NCBI GenBank assembly: GCA_036924085.1
Contig: JAVGWX010000014.1
Coordinates: forward strand, 41,101,556-41,165,555
Length of the DNA stretch: 64,000 bases
Reading direction: 5' to 3'
Source: Ariolimax columbianus
Taxonomy: Eukaryota; Mollusca; Gastropoda; Stylommatophora; Arionidae
A model generated the notes under the pieces. The model was not told the origin of the DNA, made no database searches, and was given only the letters and a program-made list of their open reading frames with translations. Position 1 is the first letter of the stretch, and each line of letters begins with the position of its first letter. Shown here piece by piece: positions 43,976 to 55,184 of this stretch. Made by a program: the position numbers and the translations under genes.

Positions 43976-45000
43976 CTGCTAGTCCACCCATAAAACTCTA
44001 GTTGCTCTGGCTTCACCCCAAACACATTTTTCACCACATTTTCTTGATCTCTGTGGGTTTCCATCCGGTGCCTGGCCGGTTGTTTGTTAGGTTCTCTTGT
44101 CAGAGAACGTCCAACTTCACTTCCCTTCTGTAAATTCCATCCAAAATGGAAATAAAAATGGAACACCATTCTAAAAATGCGTGCGAAAAATTTCTAGCAA
44201 TTTTGAAACATATAGTATTTATTAAAGTAACATTATACACTCTTGTGAATTGTCTAAACATTCATGATGTGTTTTAAATTCATTGTATGTTAAACAAACT
44301 AAATTGTTGAAACTAACTATAGGCTCTTTTGAAATTCCAATATTAGTTTTAGTTCCCATTTGGCTAAATTGAATCCTTCTTTACAACTCTTCAATGTAGA
44401 AAATAGATAGGATCTTGAAGTGACGAATGACACTAAAGAAAAAAAGGACAAGATGAAGGATTGATTGAATCATTGATCGTTGGATTGCCCTTTAGAGCAA
44501 GTGGCAATCACTGTTTTTCCCCAGCGATGTGAGAGGGGCTTGAAGAAAACCAAAAATGTTTGTATCGTATTGAGCCCTTAGCGTGAACCTAATCAATGGT
44601 TTCTCCAGAATGTCCTTTGAGGTCGTCCTTGGGAATGTTCTATTCAAAGAGAAGTTATTGCCTCGCGATGCTGTATTTTGTGTTAATGTGTCATTCATGA
44701 AGTCGATGTCTGGTCTCGGCGGTTAAAATGATAGAATGTGATTGATGTAAATGGAAATACATGGGAATGGACCTGGTCACCTTGTCAGTCATAAAACGAG
44801 ATCTGGTAAAAAAGAGGTGTCAATAAACACATCATTTTGTGCTGTAGTTTCTACCTCCGGGTTATGTTGTATTGCCCCAAACAGGTATTGCTCCAGAATG
44901 TTCCAATGAGAAGAAAAACTAAGTCTTTCCAATCAGGTCGTAAAATCCGACTAAAGAAAGGTTGATCACTTAGGTGACAACGTCATCATTAACAACCATG
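43976..45000. other. Low-repeat stretch, no gene recognised
   Basis: Unique-looking sequence; no LINE, SINE or gene signal I can support. Confidence 0.4.
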
Positions 45001-45004
45001 ACAT

Positions 45005-46015
45005 GGTACAGTTTCTTGATTCAGTGAGTCAACCCGTACAGTTTCTTGATTCAGTGAGCCAACCCATACAGTTTCTTGATTCAGTGAGTCAACCCGTACA
45101 GTTTCTTGATTCAGTGAGCCAACCCGTACAGTTAATTCATAAGTGAACCAAGCCACACAGTTTATCTGTAAGTGAGTCAACCCACACAGTTTACCTATAA
45201 GTGAGCCACATCACACAGTTTACCTATAAGTGAGCGAACCCACAGTTTACCTGTAAGTGAGTCAACCCAAACAGTTTACATGTAAGTCAGTCAACCCATA
45301 CAGTTTCCATATAGTGAGCCAACCCACAGTTTAGCTGTAAGTGAGCCAACCCGTACAGTTTACCTGTAAATGAACCAACTCGTACAGTTTACCTGTAAGT
45401 GAGCCAACCAATTCAGTTTACCCGAAAGTGAGCCAACCCATACATTTTACATGTAAGGTAGACAATCTAGAAATTACCTGTTAGTGAGCCAACCCATACA
45501 GTTTACCTGTAAATGAGCCAACCCACATAATTGATATGTAAGGGAGCCAACATATACAATTTACATGTAAGTGAGCCAACCCACAGCTTTCATGTAAGTG
45601 AGCCAACCCACAGTTTACCTGTATATGAGCCAACCCATACAGTTTACCTGTAAGTGAGCCATCCCATACAGTTTACCTGTACGTAAGCCAACCCATACAG
45701 TTTACCTTGTAAAAGCCAGCCGATTAAGTTTTTCTGTAAGTGAGCCAACCGATCTAGTGTTTTTTTTGAGCCAACCGATTCAGTTTACCTGTAAGAGCCA
45801 ACCGATTCAGTTTACCTGTAAGAGCCAACCGATTCAGTTTACCTGTAAGAGCCAACCGATTCAGTTTACCTGTAAGAACCAACCGATTCAGTTTACCTGT
45901 AAGAGCTAAGCGATTCAGTGTAATAGTAAGAGCTAACCGATTCAGTTTACCTGTAAAAGCTAACCGATTCAGTTTACCTGTAAGAGCCAACCGATTCAGT
46001 TTACCTGTAAGTGAG
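45005..46015. repeat. 29-bp satellite grading into a 27-bp variant, about 35 units
   Basis: Left part: cagtttacctgtaagtgagc with caacccata (29 bp), after four units with cagtttcttgattcagtgag. Right part (45770-46010): cagtttacctgtaagagcca with accgatt (27 bp). The 27-bp form keeps a minus-strand frame open (LALTGKLNR cycles). Confidence 0.9.
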
Positions 46016-46190
46016 CCATCCTAGGTTGAGGTCGCCTGTTTTACATATAGCGAAGCATGGACAGTTACATGATGATAATTCAGAAAGTGTCTGTCTCTGA
46101 CAGCAGCTGGCCAGGGTAGGAGCGCAATAGTTTAATCGTCTTACTTAGGGAGAAGAGACTGAAGTTTGGTAATTAAAAACAAAACTGGTC

Positions 46191-48419
46191 GGACATATTA
46201 ATCTTCTTCTTCTTCTTCTTCGTACGCAGTCAGACAGTAACCATTATTTTTTCGAAAAAAGCGGCGGTCATCCTGAGGCTGTCGCCACTGCCATAGAGCT
46301 TGTCTTGCAGTTCCACTTGTGATGGCCACATCTGCTCTCTCTGATCCTCGTATGTCGGGCAGTTCTGCAGCAGATGTTCAGCGGTCATTTTACCAGTACC
46401 GCACAGGCATTCATCGGTACCACCTATCTTCAATTTGTTGAATAGGTGGTACCTTAGTCTATTGTGGCCAGTGCGAAGTCTGAAGACAACGACCTGCTCT
46501 CTTCGGTTCAACTGGTAATAGGCATCGTTTTTGGTGTAACCAGTATGTTCGGTTTCCCATTTGGTCATGTATCTGGCTTTGATAAGCCGTTTTGACTCTT
46601 CGTACGTCATACTAGTATCTGTTTGTGGTAGTCTTGCACCTTCTTTTGCCAGTCTGTCTGCCTCCTCGTTGCCTTGGATGTTGCAGTGTGATGGGACCCA
46701 TTGTACCACTACCCTTTTTGGTGCGGACTGCTGGCACAGTTTGCAGAGTGCTGCTCTTAAGTCATTAAGCTCAGTGTTTTTCTGGCTTTTTAGCGCTATG
46801 ACTACGGCGAGAGCATCTGTAAGCAGGACTATATGGCTTTCATTTTCATTGTGGATCACCATTTCTTCCACTGCCGCCCTCAGTGCCTCTGCCTCCGCTC
46901 TGAAATTGCTAGTGTACTTACCAGTAGCGAATGACAGTGTTATTTTTCTCCCATTTGGTAGGTTCAGGAATGCTCCTGCCCCTCCGTTCTGTGTAGTGTT
47001 TGTTACAGAACCGTCGGTGTATGCATGGGTCCAGTTCGTGGTTGGGTAGCTTTTCGATATGAAGCTTAGGGTAGTATCTCTCCTTTCTTTTTCAGTCTGG
47101 CAGTTTTTGTTTCCAATACCTGGTATATTTTCTACCACCTCTGGAAATATATCCTGCCTCCAGGTAGGTTTTCGTACAGTAGTGATGGGTTTTGGTGTTG
47201 TTAGTGCGTTTATGGGATCTTCGTGCATCTTTGCTTTGGCTATTTCTGCAAAGTTTCTCCGCTTTAGTTTCCCATTTCCCAAATTGTTTAGTCTCTGGTG
47301 CATTGGATGGTCGGTCAGTCTTCGGAGTTTCTCTGACTGCAGCTGGGCTCTGCAGTCTCTTCTATCGGTCATGGATTGCAGTTTTGTAATCTTTTCAAGT
47401 TCTACAATTGGAGTTGACTTCATGCCTCCTGTTATAATTCTCATGGCTTGGTTTTGAAGTTTGCTAACTTTATCGAAGTTCGCCTTCGCTCCTGTTGTCC
47501 ATGCCGCAGTGCCATACTCGAGAACTGGTCTCACTCTTTCAGTGTACAGTTTCTTTAGTATGCCTTCGTCTGCTCCCCAGCTTGTGCCAGCAAGTTTCCT
47601 CATGATTGCCATTCTTTCTCTGGCTCTCATTCGGTTTCTCTCAATCTGACTTTTCCATGTCATGCGCCGATCAAATGTGACTCCCAGATAGGTTGGGTTG
47701 TCGTTTCGCTGCAGGAATTTGCCATTTAGACTTAATTTGGTCTTTTGGGGTTTTAATGAAAGCGAGAATATTGTGCATGTGGTTTTCTCCTCGTTTATTT
47801 TGACCAGCCATGAGTTCGCCCACTCTTCCAGTGATGTTAGGGCCGTCTGCATCCGATTTCTTGCTATGGTGAGATTCTTTTCAGAGGTCTACATAGCCAG
47901 ATCGTCTGCAAACATTGAGCAATGGACTCTCCTTGGTATATTCTCTGTAATGTCGTTTATATATATCAGGAAGAGTGTGGGCGACAGTACTCCCCCTTGG
48001 GGTACGCCCTGCTCGAGTGTCACCTTTTTGCTCATCTGCCCTTGTACTTGGACTCTGGCCGTTCTTTGTTTGAGGTAGTGGTTGATCCACTTGTACATTT
48101 TCCCACAAACGTCACTTCTTCTTAGCTTGACTCTAAGTCCGTCTTTCCAGACTTTGTCAAATGCCTTTTCCAGATCCACCCAAACAGCTACTGTGTGTTT
48201 CTGTGCCTGGTAGGCATCTTCTATTTCCTGGGCTATGAGGATGACCTGGTCCTCAGTGGATATGTGCTGTCTAAGGCCGGCTTGCTGTGGAATTAGTATT
48301 CGTTTTTCTTCCAGATGCCACATCAGTCTGGTGTTTATCATACGTTCCATCAGCTTGCCGACACAGCTCAGTAGGCTGATGGGCCTGTATCCATTTGGAT
48401 CTGTTTGGACATGTTAATC
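46191..48419 (-). mobile_element. Longest RNase H LINE copy (2.2 kb), 5'-truncated, nested in the VNTR element
   Basis: The insert 46204-48406 ends with ctgcgtac and (GAA)n on the minus strand. Flanking repeats ggacatattaatc (46191-46203) and ggacatgttaatc (48407-48419) differ at one base. The RNase H domain in the same frame as the RT points to the I superfamily (I, Nimb and relatives); clade assignment is inference. Endonuclease and ORF1 are missing because of 5' truncation. Confidence 0.85.
46230..48406 (-). pseudogene. LINE Pol: RT (from motif 0/1), thumb, RNase H, zinc motif; one in-frame stop
   Basis: A single frame runs from GYRPISLLSCVGKLMERM through AVWVDLEKAFDKVW (motif A), GVPQGGVLSPTLF (motif B) and FADDLAM (motif C), then a TAG at 47889-47891, and continues in the same frame for 540 codons. 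Next come EEWANSWLVKINEEKT, NPTYLGVTFDRRMTW and VRPVLEYGTAAW (thumb/connection). RNase H follows, with YTDGS, FRAEAEALRAAVEE, LLTDALAVV and WVPSHCNIQGNEEADR. Last is the zinc motif C-x-C...EHLLQNCP, and the stop at 46230. The DD of FADD and all RNase H landmarks are intact. The N-terminal endonuclease is absent. Only the stop and the truncation disable it, so the copy is young. Confidence 0.88.
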
Positions 48420-48674
48420 AAGGTCAGGCAAAATATATTGATCAAGACCAACCAACCCCTAATCCCACCTCCCCCTTACCTATTGAGTTCTACCTGGAAA
48501 CATACTGCTTCATGTTAGTCTGTCTAACGAAGTGAGCACCGAACGTGATCCCCGTAGCAAGCAAGCATTGCCAAACAACCTGATAGCTGTGAGGTGTGAT
48601 GAAAGTTCCGCAACCTACCACTTCACGCATTTGTCAAGGCGCAGAACAGAGCAATGTTATTCATCGTGAGCATT

Positions 48675-48845
48675 CAACAACATCAACATCAACAGCAGCA
48701 ACAACAACAACATCAACAACAATAGCAACAACAGCAACAACAACTACAGCAACAACAGCAACAACAACAACAGCAGTAACAACAGCAATATCAACATCAA
48801 TAACAACGTCAACAACATCAACAATAACAACACCAACAACAACAT
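48675..48845. repeat. CAA-rich microsatellite at a VNTR element end
   Basis: About 170 bp of caacaa with cat, cag and aat interruptions, continuous with gagcattcaacaacatc of the element. Confidence 0.85.
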
Positions 48846-48889
48846 GAACAACCCGACTGATATTTATTGAGAGCAGCGATGATGAGAAG

Positions 48890-48985
48890 TGGTTACCTTG
48901 CGTCACAGAAAACAGACACATGGTGAAATGATGTCTAACACTTCATCTACTGCCGCAGAGTCTGCAACTGAGTCATATTTTGACT
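48890..48985 (+). mobile_element. SINE-B 3' fragment
   Basis: Contains gatgtctaacacttcatcta with ctgccgcagagt, a diverged form of the SINE-B 3' end. Confidence 0.35.
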
Positions 48986-49254
48986 TCTTAGCCTCTGATC
49001 ATCTTCCATGCAGCATAGAGTCTTCAACCATGGAGTACATAGTCTTCTACCATTGGATGTAGATGTGTTTGTTCTTGTTCTTTTGGCTTACAGTTCACGC
49101 AGGACGTGGCAGAGGGTTGGGGGCTGTGAAGGTGGGGGGATGGTGTCATCGTCCAATCATATGCAACTTTCCTTAGCCTGACAAGACTCGTTCCACGAGC
49201 TTCGATCATGGAGCGTGGCATCTTCTAAGCGTCTTAGTAGCTTATAACTTGTAC

Positions 49255-49530
49255 AAGATGGAGCAACCGACCCATACCATAACCTTCCTTAGTCTGACTT
49301 GACATTGTCCCTAACTTAACGTAATTTAACGTCTTTATACTGGTTTAGAAGACTCTGCAGAGTCTGTACATAACCAGTCCCATTTACATTTCCTTGCTCT
49401 AAAACTTACGCGCATCCAATCTATTCTTGAATGCATTAATTGGCCCTGCCCCCACTACTTCCTGTGGCAATACATTCCAAGCATTCTCCACTGCCTGACT
49501 AAAACAAAATATTTCTTAATATCAAATCTG
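49255..49530 (-). pseudogene. LINE 3' end (RT C-terminus and 3' UTR)
   Basis: The minus strand encodes FSQAVENAWNVLPQEVVGAG and PINAFKNRLDARKF, the familiar FxxRVVxxWNxLPxxVVxAxxxNxFKxRLD landmark of many LINE RTs. It is followed by a 3' region with cagactctgcagagtcttct that is shared with 52069-52262. The catalytic parts are missing. Confidence 0.7.
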
Positions 49531-49539
49531 GACTATAGT

Positions 49540-50245
49540 GTAGCTCGTTGTTGTCATCTGTTGTTGTTGCTTTTCTTGTTAGTGTTGTGGTGGTTTCTGA
49601 TGTTGTTATTTGTTTCTGTTGTAGTTGTTGTTTTATTGTTCTTGATTTATGTTTTTTTAAATTTGTGGTAGATGTTTTTTGTTGCTGTTATTAAATATTA
49701 AATATTGTTGTTTTTGTTCCTGTTGTTGTGTTAGTTTTTTTTTTGTACATGATTTTTGTTGTTGTCGTTTGATAATTGTTGTTTTCATAGTAGTTATTGT
49801 TTTTCGTATTCCTGTTTTAAGTGTTATTGTTGTTATTTTTGATAAATGTAGCTTTCTTGAAGTATGTTATTGTTGTTCTTTTTTTTGTAGTTGGTTTTCT
49901 GTTATTGCTTTAATGATTATTGTTTTTATTTTTGGTACATGATGTTTTTTGTTGTTGTTTGCCATTTTATTTGTTTTTGATGTAGTTGTTCTTTCCGTTT
50001 TTTTGTGGTTTTAAATCTTATTGTTTTAGATTTTTGGTAGAGAGTTTTGTTGTTGTTTGATAATTTGTAAAAATGTATTTGTTCGTTTTGTTATTCTTGT
50101 TTTAAGTGTTACTGGTTTTATTATTTGGTGGTTATTGTTTTTGTTGCAGTTGCTTTTATTGTTGATGTTTTATTTTTTAATTTTAGGAGAAGTTCATAAA
50201 TGCAGTTCAGTTGCTATTGTTCTTTTGTAGATGTTGATTTTGCTG
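49540..50245. repeat. Degenerate GTT/T-rich tract, about 700 bp
   Basis: Repeated ttgttgttg, ttgtttttg and ttattgttg with many changes. It may be a decayed (GTT)n array, but no VNTR element body adjoins it. Confidence 0.7.
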
Positions 50246-50369
50246 TAGTTGTTGTTTTTGCTGTTGTTAATTTTGCATTTTGATGCAGTGATGTACAATT
50301 CCGGATCAGATCTCTCAGCATACCGTCTCGGCATCTCATGGCTAGGACGCCGTGACAGCGAGCAGCATT

Positions 50370-51785
50370 GCATGGGTGGACGGCCGAGTGGGGGTGTAGA
50401 CTCGCATGGGTGGACGGCCGAGTGGTGGTGTAGACTCACATGGGTGGTCGGCCGAGTGGGGGTGTTGACTCGCATGGGTGGACGGCCGATTGGGGGTGTA
50501 GACTCGCATTGGTGGACGGCCGAGTGGGGGTGTAGACTCGCATGGGTGGACGGCCGAGTGGGGGTGTAGACTCGCATGGGTGGACGGCCGAGTGGGGGTG
50601 TTGACTCGCATGGGTGGACGGCCGATCGGGGGTGTAGACGCGCATGGGTGGACGGCCGAGTGGGGGTGTAGACTCGCATGGGTGGACGGCCGAGTGGGGG
50701 GTGTAGACTCGCATGTGTGGACGGCCGAGTGGGGGTGTAGACTCGCATGGGTGGACGGCCGAGTGGTGGTGTAGACTCACATGGGTGGACGGCCGATTGG
50801 GGGTGTAGACTCGCATTGGTGGACGGCCGAGTGGGGGTGTAGACTCGCATGGGTGGACGGCCGAGTGGGGGTGTAGACTCGCATGGGTGGACGGCCGAGT
50901 GGGGGTGTTGACTCGCATGGGTGGACGGCCGATCGGGGGTGTAGACGCGCATGGGTGGACGGCCGAGTGGGGGTGTAGACTCGCATGGGTGGACGGCCGA
51001 GTGGGGGGTGTAGACTCGCATGGGTGGACGGCCGAGTGGGGGTGTAGACTCGCATGGGAGGACGGCCGAGTGGGCATGTAGAATCATATGGGTGGATTGT
51101 GCGTGGGCGTGTATAATCATATGGGTGGATTGTGCGTGGGCGTGTAGAATCATATGGGTGGATTGTGCGTGGGCGTTTAGAAACATATGGGTGGTCGGTG
51201 CGTGGGCGTGTAGAAACATATGGGTGGACGGTGGGTAGGAGTATAGAAACATGTGGGTGGACGGTGGGTAGGAGTATAGAAACATTTGGGTGGACGGTGG
51301 GTAGGAGTATAGATACATATGGGTGGACGGTGGGTAGGAGTATAGAAACATGTGGGTGGACGGTGGGTAGGAGTATAGAAACATATGGGTGGACGGTGGG
51401 TAGGAGTATAGATACATATGGGTGGACGGTGGGTAGGAGTATAGAAACATGTGGGTGGACGGTGGGTAGGAGTATAGAAACATATGGGTGGACGGTGGGT
51501 AGGAGTATAGAAACATATGGGTGGACGGTGGGTAGGAGTATAGATACATATGGGTGGACGGTGGGTAGGAGTATAGAAACATATGGGTGGACGGTGGGTA
51601 GGAGTATAGAAACATATGGGTGGACGGTGGGTAGGAGTATAGAAACATATGGGTGGACGGTGGGTAGGAGTATAGAAACATATGGGTGGCCGGTGGGTAG
51701 GAGTATAGAAACATATGGGTGGACGGTGGGTAGGAGTATAGAAACATATAGGTGGACGGTGGGTAGGAGTATAGAAACATATGAT
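50370..51785. repeat. Composite satellite: 34-bp block, transition, 33-bp block, about 42 units
   Basis: The first block (to about 51080) has gggtggacggccgagtgggg with gtgtagactcgcat (34 bp). About four transitional units follow (ggattgtgcgtgggcgtgta). The last block (51230-51785) has atgggtggacggtgggtagg with agtatagaaac (33 bp). Variant units (gatcgggggtgtagacgcgc; gattgggggtgtagactcgc with attgg) recur about 306-307 bp apart, a nine-unit higher-order repeat. Long open frames here are repeat artefacts. Confidence 0.93.
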
Positions 51786-51959
51786 CTGCAAAAGTTAGTT
51801 GCCTGTCGCAAGTGAATAGAAATTTTAATAAAAGTAAGTAACATGTCCTTTACATAACATAGCTTTTTATAACCGTCACCTATTTTGGCTGTTATAAGTT
51901 TCTTTGCAAGTGTGCAGTACGGTAAGTTGCCACTTCTTTCCGTACGTTAAGCAGTATTC

Positions 51960-52078
51960 ACCGGAAAAAAAAATCCAGTGTCTGCCAAACTGGACATAAG
52001 TAGGAATCGAATGCGGAACTTTGGAATTGTGAACCCCGAGAGTGTTTTACCTCTAGGCCACGCAGCCTCCATCTTTTT
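51960..52078 (-). mobile_element. SINE-B head fragment
   Basis: The minus strand reads gcgtggcctagaggtaaaac (A box), gcattcgattcctac (B box, diverged) and tgtccagtttggcagacact. A run of A/T adjoins it. It matches the head at 15738-15840. Confidence 0.6.
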
Positions 52079-52262
52079 AGTCTGAGAGTGGTGAGTGCTT
52101 GGAATGCATTGCCGCAGGATACAGTGGAAGCACGGAGAATTAATGCATTCATTCAATATATCGGATGGGAATAGCTTTTAGAGCAATGAAATATAAATGA
52201 AACTGGTTGTATACAGACTCTGGAGATTCTTGTAAACTAGTAAAAAGATGTTAGCTTATTAA
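52069..52262 (+). pseudogene. LINE 3' end (RT C-terminus and 3' UTR)
   Basis: The plus strand reads RVVSAWNALPQDTVEARRIN with AFIQYIGWE, then a 3' region with cagactctggagattcttgt and aaactagtaaaaagatgtta. This is colinear with the minus-strand copy at 49530-49255, so both are 3' ends of one LINE family. Confidence 0.7.
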
Positions 52263-52560
52263 GCGTTGATGGCTGCATCATAAGACGGTTTTGTCTTGAG
52301 GATGTAACTCGCGCTGTATTTGGATTACAATGAGGAAGACACTGCGCTGGACATCAACCTCACTCTCTGGTCCCGAGCTACCTTGGACCAGTGGGAAGAC
52401 AGAAGTCAAGACGACTGGAGGTAACTCAGGATGCAGATACTCTGGTCCTACCTACTTCGAAACAGGGGTCATTCGAAACTTGCGGGATTCGACGTTCTTC
52501 CCTTTCCGTTCATCGCTTTGAGAGACAAGTGCCTTACCTCTAGACCACATCGACCACTGA
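52262..52560 (-). mobile_element. SINE-B copy with head and body
   Basis: The minus strand reads gatgtggtctagaggtaagg (A box), aacgtcgaatcccgc (B box, about 52500-52486), then gagttacctccagtcgtctt, ccactggtccaaggtagctc, gagagtgaggttgatgtcca. It is truncated near 52262. The head-to-body join matches 15738-16185. Confidence 0.65.
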
Positions 52561-53340
52561 TCACCAAAAACGATGTTCTGTGTTTCCTTTTGTTTTCCTG
52601 CATACGGAGCACATGACCAGTCCAAAGATTTTTGCGAGATAAAGCGGACTCCAAAAACGTCGCGAAATAGGGTACGATCTCTGAATTCGAAATGATGGAT
52701 TCGATCTTACATCGACATCCCGAGAACACATCTTTCCATCGCTCGCTTAGTAACGCTAGGTATCTCTGCGGCTACTTTGCGTAAATTCGACCTTACAGCC
52801 GCAGAAAATAGTTTGGAAAATCGAGGAATTGAAATGTGCGCCTTTGCCATGGTGTATTTCAGCTGCAAGAGTTTGGGCTTTATGGCATTGGAGCTAGACC
52901 AGTCATCAGCTTTTTGTCTGCAAATCTCCTAGTCTAAAATATGGTTGGTATTTATTTGCTGCACCGAGAATATATGCGCTGACCGCATCGCCATTCTCAT
53001 TTTCGTAGCTTGATCTCATATTTTCGGCAGTACGGATTTCTGAGACACTGCGTTTCTTTTCAATACTCCGTAGACCAACGCCTCTGCATGCCAAGGTACA
53101 TCCTTTTATTTCATTGCTTTCACTTCATGCCAACTTACACGACAATGTGTTTATATTTCATTACCTGTTTAGGTGGCATAGGTCTTCAATAGGTTGGGAA
53201 CCTCTGTACATGAAGTCAGCAAATCTGCATTCGACGTTACTTGATTGCACGTCTGGTGACAATATTATGCCACGTGATAGCAAAACTAGTAGCAAATGAG
53301 ATTTGAAAAGTATAATGTGATTGGAAGCTGTATAATGGAT
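52561..53340. other. No recognisable feature
   Basis: Unique-looking sequence; nothing I can assign. Confidence 0.35.
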
Positions 53341-53344
53341 GTCG

Positions 53345-53645
53345 TCAATCATCACCCCTATTATTATCATCATCATCATCGTCATCATGACCATTTTCTT
53401 CTTCTCCTATTTCGTCCTCTACTTTTGTTTTATTTTCTTGCAACGATTCCTTCATCTTCTTTTTCTTCTTATTTTTCTTCTAATTCTTCCCCTTCTCCTT
53501 CTCTTTCTGCTTCACCTTCTCCTCCGTTCCTCCTCCTCCTCCTTCTTCTTATCCCTGTATTTGTCCTTCATCTTCTTCTCCTCCTTCTCATCCTTCTCCT
53601 CCTCCACCTCCCTCTTCTTCCTATTCTTTTTTTCTACAGACTTGT
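53345..53645. repeat. ATC microsatellite and pyrimidine tract
   Basis: A short (ATC)n at 53358-53395, then about 250 bp of TTC/CTT-rich sequence. Confidence 0.8.
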
Positions 53646-53649
53646 TCAT

Positions 53650-54000
53650 TGCGACATCTCATTGTCTGCTTCCAACTCTGTCTATCCATCGCTAGTCTTG
53701 CTGTCTTTTTAAAGGTTTCTCCTAGAAAATAAAAGTGTTCAAAATGACGTTCTTTAACTGTGCAATAATAATCGATTATTGAATGTAATCTTCATTGTTA
53801 GTACTCTTTGCGCGGAATTTTAGTGAAGAGAATAAAGCCACTGTAACTTTCAAGCATTTGGTAAAAGGTGACACATAACTGTAGTGAATGAAGCTAGCAG
53901 TCTCATTATGCTACAAACCTGCTACTGTACCACCTCTTGAGAAGCTCAGATACTCACTCGTGGTACGCGTCACCTGGGAGATCAGAGTGTCCATTTGTAT
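53650..54000. other. No recognisable feature
   Basis: Nothing identified. Confidence 0.3.
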
Positions 54001-54770
54001 TAACCTCAGTCTAACCCCTCATCAGTCTGTCACCTCAGCTTGTCCACCATCTCAGTCTGTCACCATGTTTCTCGTCACCTCAGACTGTCGACACCTCAGG
54101 TTTTCAGCACCTCTGTCTATCACCACCTCATTTTCTCTCTCCTCAGTCTCTCGCCACCTTAGTCTCTTCCCTCCCCAGTATATCACCACCTCAATCTCTC
54201 CCCATCTTAGTCTATCGCTACCTCACACTCGCCACCTGTCGCCATCTAAGTCTCTGGTCACCTCAGTCTCTCGCTACCTCAGTCAGTCTCTCGCTACCTT
54301 AGTCTCTCGTGATCTCAGCCTCTCGCCACTTCAGTCTCTCGCGATCTCAGTCTCTCGCCACCTTAGTCTCTTTCCTCCCCAGTCTATCACCACCTCAGTC
54401 TCTCGTCACCTTAGTCTCTTCCCTCCCCAGTCTATCACCACCTCAATCTCTCGCCATCTTAGTCTATCGCTACCTCAGTCTCTCGCCACCTGTCGCCATC
54501 TAAGTCTCTCGTCACTTCAGTTTCTCGCCACCTCAGTCAGTCCCTCGCTACCTTAGTCTCTCGTGATCTCAGCCTCTCGCCACTTCAGTCTCTCGCGATC
54601 TCAGTCTCTCGCCACCTTAGTCTCTTTCCTCCCCAGTCTATCACCCCCTCAGTCTCTCGCCACCTGTCGCCATCTAAGTCTCTCGTCACTTCAGTTTCTC
54701 GCCACCTCAGTCAGTCCCTCGCTACCTGCATGTGTCGATACCTCAGCTTGTCGCAACCCCAGTCTCTCCA
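54000..54770. repeat. About 16-bp CT-rich minisatellite with a 250-bp block duplication
   Basis: Units of cacctcagtctctcgc type with many variants. The block starting cgctaccttagtctctcgtg at about 54292 recurs almost unchanged at about 54547, so a segment of about 255 bp was duplicated within the array. Confidence 0.85.
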
Positions 54771-55184
54771 TCGCTAGTTTTCGTTCATCCGGTCACATTC
54801 AAGATTTGTCCTACCCATTTCTGAACATCACGTGTCATTGATATCGTAGAGCGACTTATATTTCTTTAAACAGGAACTTTACCTACTTACATACTAGTCA
54901 ATGCTTTTCTACTCTCAGGTGCATATATCCTAGAGAGGAATGTTCCAGAACTCGCCAGAATATTCTGCTCTCCCCCCTTTGCACCCCCCCACCCCCGTCT
55001 TTGTCAGGCCTGATTCCTGTCCAATCATCGGTCTCCCAAGAGATTGATGTGCATTGTCTTTCCAGCATACTTTGGGAACTCCTGGTCGCCTGAATCCTAC
55101 CCTACAGATTGCAGTGGTATCATGTCCACTGTTATTCTGCAAACATGGCCAAACCTGCTCATCTAGGACCTTCAGGGACTGTGT

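Larger units (their letters stand above)
46150..48690 (-). mobile_element. VNTR element split by a LINE insertion
   Basis: The left piece (46150-46203: gagaagagactgaagtttgg ... ctggtcggacatattaat) is the AGACTAAC end plus one monomer. The right piece (48407-48690) continues with ggtcaggcaaaatatattga, the body (gttagtctgtctaacgaagt, gaacgtgatccccgtag) and gagcattcaacaacatc running into CAA repeats. Together they make one colinear element. Confidence 0.8.

Noticed and set aside
42893..44000. Similar 20-bp sequences at both edges of the AAG tract as a target duplication
   Set aside because: Only about 15 of 21 bases agree and the edges are not exact; too weak to claim.
42892..44169. A 425-codon minus-strand frame rich in F and L, and overlapping S-rich frames
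   Set aside because: It spans the AAG/TTC purine-pyrimidine tract; the composition explains the lack of stops.
50194..51844. 528- and 355-codon frames with YSYPPSTHM-type repeats, like a secreted repeat protein
   Set aside because: The 33/34-bp satellite leaves both strands open in several frames, and the reading phase changes where unit length changes from 33 to 34 bp.
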